Shown: piece after piece, positions 1 to 6,197 of the stretch
How positions within the stretch are numbered: the first letter of the stretch is position 1
How the letters are laid out: the number at the start of each line of letters is the position of its first letter
DNA from: Gemmatimonadota bacterium
GTDB taxonomy: Bacteria > Gemmatimonadota > Gemmatimonadetes > Gemmatimonadales > Gemmatimonadaceae
Direction of reading: 5' to 3'
Assembly (NCBI GenBank): GCA_003222065.1
Contig: QHUV01000008.1
Span: 1 to 13,280, forward strand
DNA: 13,280 nt
Program-made: the position numbers and the translations under genes
The notes under the pieces: generated by a model
Seen by the model: the letters and a program-made list of their open reading frames with translations, nothing else
What the model was told of the DNA's origin: nothing
The model's database searches: none

Positions 1-65
1 CCTCGTGATTGGGCCACCGCTCGATCACGGTTCCGCGGATTCCGAGCATTGATGAGATTAGGTAC

Positions 66-1055
66 ATGAAAGACGCGCTTAGGTACGATGTCGTGATCAT
101 TGGCGCCGGGCCGGCGGGGATGTGTGCCGCGCTATACGCCGGTCGATCGATGCTCAAAGCAGTCGTGCTGGAGCGCGGGTTCCCCGGTGGCGAGCTACTC
201 AACACGGAGCTCGTCGAAGACTATCCCGGCTTCGAGAGTATCCTCGGACACGAGCTCGCGGAAAAATTCCAAGCGCACGCGGTCAAATTCGGCGCCGACT
301 TCCGGAACGGCATGCATGTGACCTCGGTCCGCAAACGCGATGACGGGCAGTTCGACACCCAGACGAGTGAGGGCGACGTCTATCGCTCGCCGGCAGTCAT
401 CATCACGGCGGGTGGTACTCCGGTGAAGCTGGGGATTCCCGGTGAGCTGGAATTCGCGGGGAAGGGCGTCTCCTATTGCGCGATTTGCGACGGCGCGTTC
501 TTCAAGAAGCAGACGATCGCCGTCGTGGGCGGAGGCGATGCCGCGACTGAGGAGGCGGATTTCCTGACACGGTACGCGGACAAAGTGTACCTGATCCATC
601 GGCGCGATTCACTGCGATCGTCCAAGATCCTCCAGAAGCGGCTGTTCGAGAATTCGAAAATCGAAGTCATCTGGGACACCGTTGTCGACCGCATCGAAGC
701 CGATGACCAGGGACTCGTCCACCGACTCAAGCTGCGCAACGTGCGAAGCTCGGAGGAGAAGGATCTCTCGGCGACGGGAATCTTCATCTTCGTCGGCTTT
801 CGACCGAACACCGGGATCATCACCGGCCATGCGGCTCACGACGAGATGGGCTATCTGCTCACGGATGCGAACATGGAGACCTCGATCCCGGGGCTGTTCG
901 CGGCCGGCGACGTGCGCTCGCAGCTGACGCGTCAGGTGACGACCGCGGTGGGCGACGCGACGACGGCGGCGATCGCCGTTGAGAAGTATCTCAAGGCGTT
1001 GGCGGACGGCGAGAAGGTTCCGGAGATCATTGGAACGGGAGGATATTCGGCGTGA
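66..1055 (+). CDS. trxB: Thioredoxin-disulfide reductase (TrxB)
   Basis: FAD/NADPH flavoenzyme that transfers electrons from NADPH to thioredoxin in the cytoplasm. Seen: N-terminal FAD-binding GAGPAG (residues 13-18); redox motif S-Y-C-A-I-C-D-G with Cys138 and Cys141, close to the E. coli positions 135/138; a second nucleotide-binding GGGDAATEE starting near residue 155; HRRDSLRSSK for NADPH specificity; and C-terminal GLFAAGDVR (from residue 276) for FAD. The 329-residue length is normal for the low-molecular-weight family. I start at the ATG at 66 because it puts the usual few residues before the FAD motif; the frame is open further upstream (TTG at 9) but that extension looks non-native. 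It ends in a 4-base overlap (GTGA) with the next gene, so the two are probably co-transcribed. The downstream AhpD-like selenoprotein candidate could draw on its electrons (inference). Confidence 0.96.
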   Translation: MKDALRYDVVIIGAGPAGMCAALYAGRSMLKAVVLERGFPGGELLNTELVEDYPGFESILGHELAEKFQAHAVKFGADFRNGMHVTSVRKRDDGQFDTQTSEGDVYRSPAVIITAGGTPVKLGIPGELEFAGKGVSYCAICDGAFFKKQTIAVVGGGDAATEEADFLTRYADKVYLIHRRDSLRSSKILQKRLFENSKIEVIWDTVVDRIEADDQGLVHRLKLRNVRSSEEKDLSATGIFIFVGFRPNTGIITGHAAHDEMGYLLTDANMETSIPGLFAAGDVRSQLTRQVTTAVGDATTAAIAVEKYLKALADGEKVPEIIGTGGYSA

Positions 1056-1693
1056 AGATCGACTGGCGCACGGTCGGTGCGTTTCAGGAGAACAGCTATC
1101 TCGTCGTCGATCCGTCGACGCAGCGTGCGGCGCTGGTTGATCCGGGTGCGGACGCGGAGCAACTCGTGGAGATGGTACGCGCATCTCGCGCGACGCTCGA
1201 GGCGATCTGGCTAACGCACGCGCACATCGATCACATCGGCGCCATTGCCGGTATCAAGCGCATTTGGGACGTGCCCGTGCACATGCATCCGGCCGATCGG
1301 CCGCTGTTCGATCGTGGCGCCATGCAAGCTGCCGTCTACGGCCTTCCGTTCGAGGAGCCACCGGCTCCTGAGCGTGAGCTCGCCGAGGGCGACATTCTGC
1401 AGCTGGGCGCACTGCGCTTCGGCGTGCTTCACATGCCTGGGCATGCTCCCGGGCACGTCGTCTTCGTTACCGACGGCCACATGATCGGGGGCGATCTTCT
1501 CTTCGCTGGCTCGATCGGCCGGACCGACTTGCCCTTCTCCGATCCTGATCGCATGTCGGAATCGCTCGAGCGGGTCATCATGCTGCCTGACGAGACAGTC
1601 GTCTATCCGGGACACGGTCCGACGACGGCGATCGGCCACGAGCGCTCCACCAATCCTTTTCTTACCGGCGTCGCGCGAGTCGTTAGGCGATGA
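1052..1693 (+). CDS. MBL-fold metallo-hydrolase, glyoxalase II-like
   Basis: 213-residue metallo-beta-lactamase-fold hydrolase of the hydroxyacylglutathione hydrolase/YcbL type, presumably cytoplasmic; substrate unknown, thioesters being the family's typical class. The metal-binding set is complete: T-H-A-H-I-D-H (His56, His58, Asp60, His61), G-H-A-P-G-H (His131), the bridging Asp148 in GGDLLFAGS, and His188 in YPGHGP. S-I-G-R-T-D-L after Asp148 is typical of the YcbL branch. The protein is shorter than true GloB enzymes and lacks their C-terminal glutathione-binding extension, so a bacillithiol, glutathione or other thiol-linked substrate cannot be assigned. The GTG start at 1052 overlaps the trxB stop and has a strong Shine-Dalgarno GGGAGG at 1037-1042, nine bases upstream. 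It overlaps the next gene by ATGA. Confidence 0.9.
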   Translation: MKIDWRTVGAFQENSYLVVDPSTQRAALVDPGADAEQLVEMVRASRATLEAIWLTHAHIDHIGAIAGIKRIWDVPVHMHPADRPLFDRGAMQAAVYGLPFEEPPAPERELAEGDILQLGALRFGVLHMPGHAPGHVVFVTDGHMIGGDLLFAGSIGRTDLPFSDPDRMSESLERVIMLPDETVVYPGHGPTTAIGHERSTNPFLTGVARVVRR

Positions 1694-2163
1694 CAGCCCG
1701 CGGCGTGCCGATGACGGAGACTCTGCTGCTCGCGGTCTGGATCGGCGCCGCGTTGCTGTTCGCGCTGGTCGTCGCGCCGGCGGCCTTCGCCGTACTTCCG
1801 TCACGCATCCTGGCCGGCGCGCTCGTCGGAAGGGTGCTACCCGTCATCTTTTACGCCGGTGTCGTCATCGGCTCGCTGATCGTGATCCTCGACCTGCTCA
1901 GTCGAACGGGCGGGTGGGCGCGCACCGCCGCGGGGGCCCTCGCCGCTCTCGCGTGCGCCGTCGCGCAACTCGTCGTCGGTACCCGCATCGATCGCCTGCG
2001 AGAGGCCATCGGTGGTCCGCTAGACGCGCTGGCCGGCGATGATCCGCGACGCCTCTCGTTCGGCAAGCTGCACGCGATCAGCGTCGGCTGGCTGGGAATC
2101 GCGATGCTTGCGGCCGTCGTTGCGCTCACGCTCGCCGTGCGCGCGTCAGTGTCTCGACAATAG
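1690..2163 (+). CDS. DUF4149-like small integral membrane protein
   Basis: 157 residues with about four hydrophobic helices (roughly 9-35, 48-70, 78-98 and 128-150), so an inner-membrane protein. The segment F-G-K-L-H-A-I-S-V-G-W (residues 124-134), leading into the last helix, resembles the DUF4149/TMEM205-like family, where an F..LH..S pattern is characteristic. No enzymatic residues are visible and the function is unknown. The ATG at 1690 overlaps the previous stop as ATGA, which supports translational coupling; Met8 at 1711 is a possible alternative start. The next gene begins 13 bases after the stop, so this sits inside a four-gene redox-flavoured transcription unit. Family assignment rests on pattern and topology only. 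Confidence 0.78.
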   Translation: MTARGVPMTETLLLAVWIGAALLFALVVAPAAFAVLPSRILAGALVGRVLPVIFYAGVVIGSLIVILDLLSRTGGWARTAAGALAALACAVAQLVVGTRIDRLREAIGGPLDALAGDDPRRLSFGKLHAISVGWLGIAMLAAVVALTLAVRASVSRQ

Positions 2164-2176
2164 GCGGTGGCAGACG

Positions 2177-2734
2177 ATGAGCGATAATTCCCCGGATCGT
2201 GAGCCGCGTGTCGAGCGAGTGAGCGCCGATGAGGCCATGCGGCGGGACGCGACACTCCGGCAGCCATTTCAACGATTCATCGACGAGCGCGGCAGAGTCC
2301 CCAATCTTTTCCGTGTCGCTGCTCATCGACCGGCGATTTCGCGGACGCTAGCCGATCACATGCGCGCCGTCATGGACGAAGGGGAAGTCTCCACGCTCCT
2401 GAAGGAGCTGCTCTCCGTTCGCGTCTCGCAAATCAACGGCTGCGAATATTGACTGGCCTCGCACACCGCCTTGGCAAGGCGGCTGGGTGCGTCGACGGAG
2501 CAGATCGAGGCAATGGCGCACGGAGACCTAACGATCTTCGACGAGTCGTGGCGCGCAGCGCTACGCGTCGCGGAAACAATGACCAGCAATCGCGGACAAA
2601 TTCCGACTGATGTCTATTCGACGCTCGCGTCGCACTGGGACGCGGGCCAGATCATCGAGATCGTCGCGGTAGTGGGCCTCTTCAATTACTTCAATCGGTT
2701 CGCGATCGGGCTTGATATTCCGCCGACGAAATGA
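2177..2734 (+). CDS. AhpD-like (carboxymuconolactone decarboxylase family) selenoprotein, in-frame UGA = Sec92
   Basis: Read through the TGA at 2450-2452, this is one 185-residue AhpD/CMD-family protein ending at TGA 2732-2734. The core reads N-G-C89-E-Y-U92-L-A-S-H96, with Glu77 twelve residues before Cys89. That reproduces the AhpD catalytic spacing Glu118/Cys130/Cys133/His137, with the TGA exactly at the resolving/peroxidatic cysteine. Sequence after the TGA remains family-like (LASHTALARRLG, then a C-terminal FNYFNRFAIGLDIPP). The family performs thiol-dependent peroxide reduction or related redox chemistry; a selenol would make the site more reactive. A SECIS-like hairpin follows at 2460-2491. 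The ATG at 2177 has GGTGG at 2166-2170. Known: AhpD-like CxxU selenoproteins have been described in other bacteria. Inferred: Sec insertion here. Alternatives are a recent nonsense mutation or a sequencing error TGC/TGT to TGA. The family call is near certain; Sec is likely. Confidence 0.8.
2450..2452 (+). other. In-frame TGA, proposed selenocysteine codon
   Basis: The triplet is in frame with the ATG at 2177 and with the downstream reading frame that ends at 2734. It occupies the second position of a CxxC redox motif (TGC at 2441-2443 is the first Cys). Other genes in the window (trxB, MBL hydrolase, aspA, rpmJ) end in TGA, so the codon is not globally reassigned. Confidence 0.75.
2460..2491 (+). 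promoter_or_regulatory. Candidate bacterial SECIS element
   Basis: A stem-loop inside the coding sequence just after the in-frame TGA. Upper stem: CCGCCTT (2466-2472) pairs perfectly with AAGGCGG (2476-2482) around the loop GGC (2473-2475). Lower stem: CGCAC (2460-2464) pairs with GTGCG (2487-2491), with A2465 and C2483-G2486 unpaired between the two stems. The apical loop begins 20 bases after the TGA and starts with GG. Bacterial SECIS elements recognised by SelB are described as having a short stem, a small loop with a G in its first two positions, and a loop within a few tens of bases of the UGA. All three criteria are met. GC-rich coding DNA can form hairpins by chance, so placement is the strongest argument. 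Confidence 0.72.
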
Positions 2735-2836
2735 CCTCTGACTATCATGTGCCGAATTGAGATCGCGACGTCGACCGGCGATCTTCGATAAGCCACATCG
2801 TGGCTCACATACTTCGCCTGTCCGAATCGACTACTC
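2735..2836. other. Spacer before aspA with two inverted repeats
   Basis: A 102-base gap. It holds GATCGC (2761-2766) facing GCGATC (2778-2783), and a 6-bp hairpin AGCCAC-ATC-GTGGCT (2791-2805). Neither is followed by a T-run, so neither is a classic intrinsic terminator. They could be an operator or leader structure for aspA. I found no convincing -35/-10 pair and no clear Shine-Dalgarno before the aspA ATG. Confidence 0.4.
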
Positions 2837-4264
2837 ATGCCAACCAACACTCGCACGGAAAAGGATCCCCTCGGCACCCTCGACGTCCCCGCTGAAGCTC
2901 TATACGGCGTGCAGACGCTCCGCGCCATTCAGAACTTTCCAATCAGCGGGCTCAAACCTCTCCCGCCATTCGTCATCGCGCAGGTGTGGATCAAGAAGGC
3001 AGCCGCGCTGACGCACAAGGCGACCGGCCGGCTCGATCCGCGCCTCGCCGACGCGATCGTTGCCGCGGCCAATGAGGTACTGGCCGGCAAGCATATGGAC
3101 CAATTCGTCGTCGATCCGTACCAGGCCGGCGCCGGGACATCGCACAATATGAACGTGAACGAGGTGCTCGCGAATCGCGCGAATGAGCTCCTCGGGGGAA
3201 AGCGGGGTGAATACAAGCCCGTACACCCTAACGATCACGTCAACATGGCGCAGAGCACCAACGACACGATTCCCACCAACATCCGGCTCGCGTGTCTCGC
3301 TCAACTGAGCGGGCTCGTAACCGCGTTCGAATCGCTGCGCTCCGCCTTGGCCGCCAAGGGACGCGAGTTCGACGACATCGTAAAGGCTGGCCGCACGCAT
3401 CTGCAGGACGCGATGCCGATCCGCCTTGGCCAGGAATTCGACGCGTACGCCGGCTCGATCGAGCGCGGCCTAAAGCGCGTTACCGAGGCCGCTGACTACC
3501 TGCGCGATCTCGGGATTGGCGGTAGCGCCGTCGGCACCGGCGTAACCGTCGAGCCGTCGTACCCCAACCTCATGATCAAGCATCTGAAAAAGATCACGGA
3601 GCTCGATCTGCGCGCGGGGAAGGATCGCGTGCAATTGATGCAGAGCATGGGCGACGTCGCGGGTTTCAGCTCAGCGCTCAAGGTGCTCGCGATCGATCTC
3701 AGCAAGATCGCGAGCGATCTGCGTCTGATGGTCATGGGGCCGCGCACGGGCATCGACGAGATCAAGTTGCCCGCGGTTCAGCCTGGATCGTCGATCATGC
3801 CGGGGAAAGTGAATCCGTCGATACCAGAGATGGTGAACCAGGTGTGTCTTCAGGTTATCGGTCTTGACACAACTGTCGCTGTTGCTTCAGAGCACGGGCA
3901 GCTCGAGCTAAACGTCATGATGCCCGTGATCGCGTTCAACGTCTTGTTGTCCACGCGCATTCTGACGAACGCCACAACCGTGTTTACCGAGCGATGCGTC
4001 AAGGGCATCGAGGCGAATCGCGAGATGTGCGAGTACTGGGTCGAGCGATCGGCGGCGTTGGCGACCGCTCTCGCGCCGCAGATCGGTTATGCGCGGGCCG
4101 CTGAACTGAGTAAGCAATCAGTGAAGGAGAACATTCTGATCCGCGATCTGGTAAAGCGCGAACACGTGTTGCCGGATGATCAGATCGACGACGTTCTCGA
4201 TCTGCGCAAGATGACGGAGATCGGCGTCCCTGGCGGCGCGCACGGCGCCGTCGCCGCAGGCTGA
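2837..4264 (+). CDS. aspA: Aspartate ammonia-lyase
   Basis: Reversible deamination of L-aspartate to fumarate and ammonia; cytoplasmic homotetramer of the fumarase/aspartase superfamily. The 475 residues match the family length (E. coli AspA 478). The N-terminal text Y-G-V-Q-T-L-R-A-I-Q-N-F is aspartase-like rather than FumC-like (YGAQTQRS). Active-site residues can be placed one by one: Thr101 in GAGTS, Ser140-Thr141-Asn142 in QSTND, Thr187-His188 in GRTHLQD, and the mobile loop GSSIMPGKVNP with Ser318 (catalytic base), Ser319, Lys324 and Asn326. These numbers coincide with those known for the Bacillus sp. YM55-1 aspartase. A fumarase-side activity cannot be fully excluded from sequence alone. 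The start is the ATG at 2837, though no good Shine-Dalgarno precedes it. An Rrf2 regulator starts 46 bases after the stop. Confidence 0.92.
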   Translation: MPTNTRTEKDPLGTLDVPAEALYGVQTLRAIQNFPISGLKPLPPFVIAQVWIKKAAALTHKATGRLDPRLADAIVAAANEVLAGKHMDQFVVDPYQAGAGTSHNMNVNEVLANRANELLGGKRGEYKPVHPNDHVNMAQSTNDTIPTNIRLACLAQLSGLVTAFESLRSALAAKGREFDDIVKAGRTHLQDAMPIRLGQEFDAYAGSIERGLKRVTEAADYLRDLGIGGSAVGTGVTVEPSYPNLMIKHLKKITELDLRAGKDRVQLMQSMGDVAGFSSALKVLAIDLSKIASDLRLMVMGPRTGIDEIKLPAVQPGSSIMPGKVNPSIPEMVNQVCLQVIGLDTTVAVASEHGQLELNVMMPVIAFNVLLSTRILTNATTVFTERCVKGIEANREMCEYWVERSAALATALAPQIGYARAAELSKQSVKENILIRDLVKREHVLPDDQIDDVLDLRKMTEIGVPGGAHGAVAAG

Positions 4265-4310
4265 GGCCGCTACACTTGTAACTTCCCGATGCGGGGCGTA
4301 ACGTCCAATC

Positions 4311-4820
4311 GTGCGCATCACCACTCTGGCCGAGTACGGCGTCATCTGCGCGCTTCATCTCGCGAGACGCGCGTCCGAGGGACCCATCACCGGCCGCGAC
4401 ATCGCCGCGGGGGAGCGTCTGCCCGTGGATTACGTCGAACAGATCTTGCTTCGGTTGCGGCGCGCCGGCATCGTGCGCAGCACGCGCGGCGCGCATGGTG
4501 GCTACGAGCTCGCTCGTGGCGCCGATGAGATCTCGATTCGCGCCGTGATCGCTGCATCCGAAACAACGACGTTCGACCTGCATTGCGTCTCGCATCCGGT
4601 TGAGGAAGAGCGCTGCTCCGCGTCGCACACCTGCAGTATTCGTCCGGTCTGGCAGTTGTTGCAGCAAAGGATCGACGACGTGCTCGAGGGAATCCGCCTC
4701 GCCGACTTGCTACATGAGGAAAGTCAGGTGCGCACACTCGTCGGACTACAAGAGCGCGCGGCGATCGATCGTGTCGTTGTGCGTGGCGGCCGACACATGT
4801 TGCCTGTGCTCGGCGGCTGA
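4311..4820 (+). CDS. Rrf2-family transcriptional regulator with a three-cysteine cluster motif
   Basis: 169-residue winged-helix regulator of the Rrf2 family (IscR/NsrR/RirA/CymR relatives). The N-terminus M-R-I-T-T-L-A-E-Y-G opens the typical DNA-binding domain, followed by the recognition-helix region and the wing R-S-T-R-G-A-H-G-G-Y (residues 56-65). Cys92, Cys102 and Cys108 lie where iron-sulfur-binding members carry their three ligands; the spacing is 9 and 5 residues, wider at the first interval than IscR's 5 and 5. An Fe-S (redox, NO or iron) sensing role is therefore probable but not proven. The GTG start at 4311 places the conserved MR at the terminus; no strong Shine-Dalgarno is visible. 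No suf or isc genes are in the window, so its targets are not given by context. The neighbours are aspA upstream and an unknown protein 27 bases downstream. Confidence 0.9.
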   Translation: MRITTLAEYGVICALHLARRASEGPITGRDIAAGERLPVDYVEQILLRLRRAGIVRSTRGAHGGYELARGADEISIRAVIAASETTTFDLHCVSHPVEEERCSASHTCSIRPVWQLLQQRIDDVLEGIRLADLLHEESQVRTLVGLQERAAIDRVVVRGGRHMLPVLGG

Positions 4821-4847
4821 GTCGCGCGCGCAACATTCTCCGAGCTA

Positions 4848-5402
4848 ATGACGTTGTTCGCGCGCTGGCGCACTGAGCGCGATTTTCAGCGCAAAGCGGA
4901 GAAGTTCGTCGAGCGCCTGCTAGCGGAGCCCGATGACGAGGACGTGCGCTGGCTCGCCCAGACTGCGACGCATGGCGACACGGACCACGCGCGCTGGGAG
5001 TTGCGTTACGCTCGTCGGTCGGTCGGGCTGATCACCGCCGAACGCGATGCGCTCGACGATCGGACGGGTTCCCTTGTCGCGCGCGCGCTCGATGCGGCAA
5101 CGACACGCGATCCACAAGTCGCCACGGACATGCACGAGATTGCCGAGCGTCAATTCAACGCTCGATTGAGCGCATATCGCGACGCGCTTTTGGCGCGCGC
5201 TGGCGCAGCGACCGCGGCGCGCCTTGGCCAAACCCTGTTCGCGTTCGCCGGTGGATCGTTTCGGCAGGTCGACGAGAACATTGTCCGCGGCGGCGACGTG
5301 CTCTCGAGGTATCTGGCTGAGGCGAACGGTGCTCTCCGTGACATCTTTGGCAAGGCGTCGCTGCCGGAGAACGTGCCGCCCTCGGCGCTGCGTGGAGCGT
5401 AA
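4848..5402 (+). CDS. Uncharacterised 184-residue protein, mostly helical
   Basis: I do not recognise this family. The protein starts MTLFARWRTERDFQRKAEKF, is rich in Arg, Ala, Glu and Asp, and reads as mainly alpha-helical, with no signal peptide or membrane segment and no cysteine at all. A segment H-A-R-W-E-L-R-Y-A-R-R-S (about residues 46-57) and a later glycine-containing stretch F-A-F-A-G-G-S-F-R (about 130-138) are its most distinctive parts. It follows the Rrf2 gene by 27 bases on the same strand, so it may be co-transcribed with it. Coding is supported by a long open frame with GC-rich third positions. Its last codons (Leu-Arg-Gly-Ala-stop) are written in the heptamer repeat that continues into the spacer, so the C-terminus may have been altered by repeat insertion. 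Confidence 0.72.
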   Translation: MTLFARWRTERDFQRKAEKFVERLLAEPDDEDVRWLAQTATHGDTDHARWELRYARRSVGLITAERDALDDRTGSLVARALDAATTRDPQVATDMHEIAERQFNARLSAYRDALLARAGAATAARLGQTLFAFAGGSFRQVDENIVRGGDVLSRYLAEANGALRDIFGKASLPENVPPSALRGA

Positions 5403-5502
5403 AGCGCTGGGCGTTGAGCGTTGAGCCTCGAACGGGCTGGGCACGGCGCTCTGCGCTCCACACACAGCGCTCCACGCTCCACGCACAGCGCTCCACGCGC
5501 AG
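5390..5502. repeat. Heptamer-based repeats (GTGGAGC/GTTGAGC and reverse complement)
   Basis: Seen: GTGGAGC at 5392-5398, two tandem GCGTTGA units at 5411-5424, and the reverse complement GCTCCAC at 5455, 5469, 5476 and 5490, whose starts are separated by 14, 7 and 14 bases, all multiples of seven. The last block includes a 15-base exact direct repeat, CACAGCGCTCCACGC, at 5463-5477 and 5484-5498. The two orientations face each other between the end of the 184-residue CDS and the 3' end of the tRNA-Leu. This resembles heptanucleotide repeats of some bacterial genomes. There is no spacer structure of a CRISPR type. Confidence 0.7.
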
Positions 5503-5586
5503 TGCCGAAGGGGGGACTCGAACCCCCACGGGCATACGCCCACTGCGCCCTGAACGCAGCGCGTCTACCAATTCCACCACTTCGGC
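5503..5586 (-). tRNA. tRNA-Leu (anticodon CAG)
   Basis: The reverse complement folds as a class II tRNA. The acceptor GCCGAAG pairs with CTTCGGC. The D-arm has the leucine-type GGAATTGGTAGACGC, the anticodon stem CTGCG/CGCAG carries loop TTCAGGG with anticodon CAG (complement of 5550-5552), the long variable arm is built on GGGC/GCCC, and the T-arm is GGGGG-TTCGAGT-CCCCC. The discriminator base is A, as in leucine tRNAs. The 3' CCA is not encoded (the next bases are CTG), so it must be added by nucleotidyltransferase. It reads CUG leucine codons. It is the only feature on the - strand. Confidence 0.97.
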
Positions 5587-5596
5587 GAAGTCACGA

Positions 5597-5625
5597 AGTG
5601 TACACCGCTTGCGTGGCACGGTCAA
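5597..5625 (-). promoter_or_regulatory. Sigma70-type promoter for tRNA-Leu
   Basis: On the - strand, TTGACC (complement of 5620-5625, five of six consensus bases) and TACACT (complement of 5597-5602, four of six) are separated by exactly 17 bases. The tRNA begins 10 bases after the -10 box, so the leader would be only a few bases long. Position, spacing and match are all good. Confidence 0.75.
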
Positions 5626-5719
5626 CGCAGCGCGTGTTGCTCGTGCTGTTCGCGCGACCTAAGTTGCGGCGACTCCTCGCGCCCGCCGCCGCGGCGCCGG
5701 CCCGCCCAGTTCACCCTCG
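5626..5719. other. Spacer between tRNA-Leu promoter and smpB
   Basis: Divergent spacer that must hold the + strand promoter for smpB, unless smpB is read through from upstream. It is very GC-rich near 5670-5705. I see no clear -35/-10 pair for smpB and no hairpin with a T-run. Confidence 0.4.
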
Positions 5720-6193
5720 ATGACGAAGGACTCTGATCGCCCGACCGACAAGATCTCGATCGCGCGCAACAAGCGCGCGCGATACGATTACGAGATTCTC
5801 GACAGCTGGGAGGCGGGTATCGTCCTCACGGGCACGGAGGTCAAGTCACTCCGCGACGGCAAGGCGAACATCGGCGACGCGTATGGGATCGTGCATGGTA
5901 GTGAGATTTTCCTCATCAACATGCACATCGCGCCGTACGAACGGGGCGGATATGCGAACCACGAGCCGGAGCGCACGCGAAAACTGTTGCTCCACAGGAA
6001 GGAGATCCGTCGTCTCATCGGTGCCGTCGAGCGTGAGGGACTGACGCTCATACCGCTCGAGTTGTATTTCCGGAAGGGAGTGGCGAAGGTGTCGCTAGCA
6101 TTAGGCAAAGGGAAAAAGCTCCACGACAAGCGAGAGACGACCCGCCGACGCGACGCCGAGCGCGAGATGGCTCGCGCCATTCGCACCCGCTGA
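5720..6193 (+). CDS. smpB: SsrA-binding protein SmpB
   Basis: Partner of tmRNA (SsrA) in trans-translation: binds its tRNA-like domain and rescues ribosomes stalled on broken messages. The 157-residue protein has the family hallmarks: N-terminal I-A-R-N-K-R-A-R-Y-D-Y, then GTEVKSLRDGKANI (about residues 38-51), the beta-barrel segment NMHIAPYERG, and a basic C-terminal tail beginning GKGKKLHDKRE that enters the decoding centre. The ATG at 5720 gives a normal-length N-terminal extension. The amidase gene starts four bases after the stop, so the two are likely co-transcribed. No ssrA gene was found in this window. Confidence 0.97.
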   Translation: MTKDSDRPTDKISIARNKRARYDYEILDSWEAGIVLTGTEVKSLRDGKANIGDAYGIVHGSEIFLINMHIAPYERGGYANHEPERTRKLLLHRKEIRRLIGAVEREGLTLIPLELYFRKGVAKVSLALGKGKKLHDKRETTRRRDAEREMARAIRTR

Positions 6194-6197
6194 GTCG

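Noticed and set aside
9..65. Upstream extension of trxB from TTG at 9
   Set aside because: The added 19 residues do not look like the family N-terminus; the ATG at 66 places the FAD motif at the usual distance.
609..1184. Long open frame on the - strand opposite trxB and the MBL gene
   Set aside because: High-GC shadow of well-supported + strand genes; the protein is Arg-rich and has no recognisable domain. The same applies to 3999-4667 and 8328-9104 on the - strand.
2177..2452. A separate 91-residue truncated CMD protein followed by an independent gene from an internal TTG at 2471
   Set aside because: The break falls inside the catalytic motif, the two parts share one frame and together make one standard-length family member, and the TTG start lies within the hairpin stem with no ribosome site.
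2450..2452. General reassignment of TGA to an amino acid (alternative genetic code)
   Set aside because: Many genes here end at TGA at the expected family length (trxB, aspA, rpmJ, rpsD, rplQ, rpmB).
2712..2748. TTGATA and TATCAT considered as a promoter for aspA
   Set aside because: The spacing is about 25 bases, too long for a sigma70 promoter, and the first box lies within the upstream coding sequence.
2837..4264. Fumarase C as the identity of the lyase
   Set aside because: The N-terminal YGVQTLRAIQNF pattern and loop context GKVNPSIPE are closer to aspartases; FumC typically has YGAQTQRS and GKVNPTQCE.
5453..5498. Short regular repeats considered as a CRISPR array
   Set aside because: Units are only 7-15 bases with no unique spacers of constant length and no cas genes nearby.
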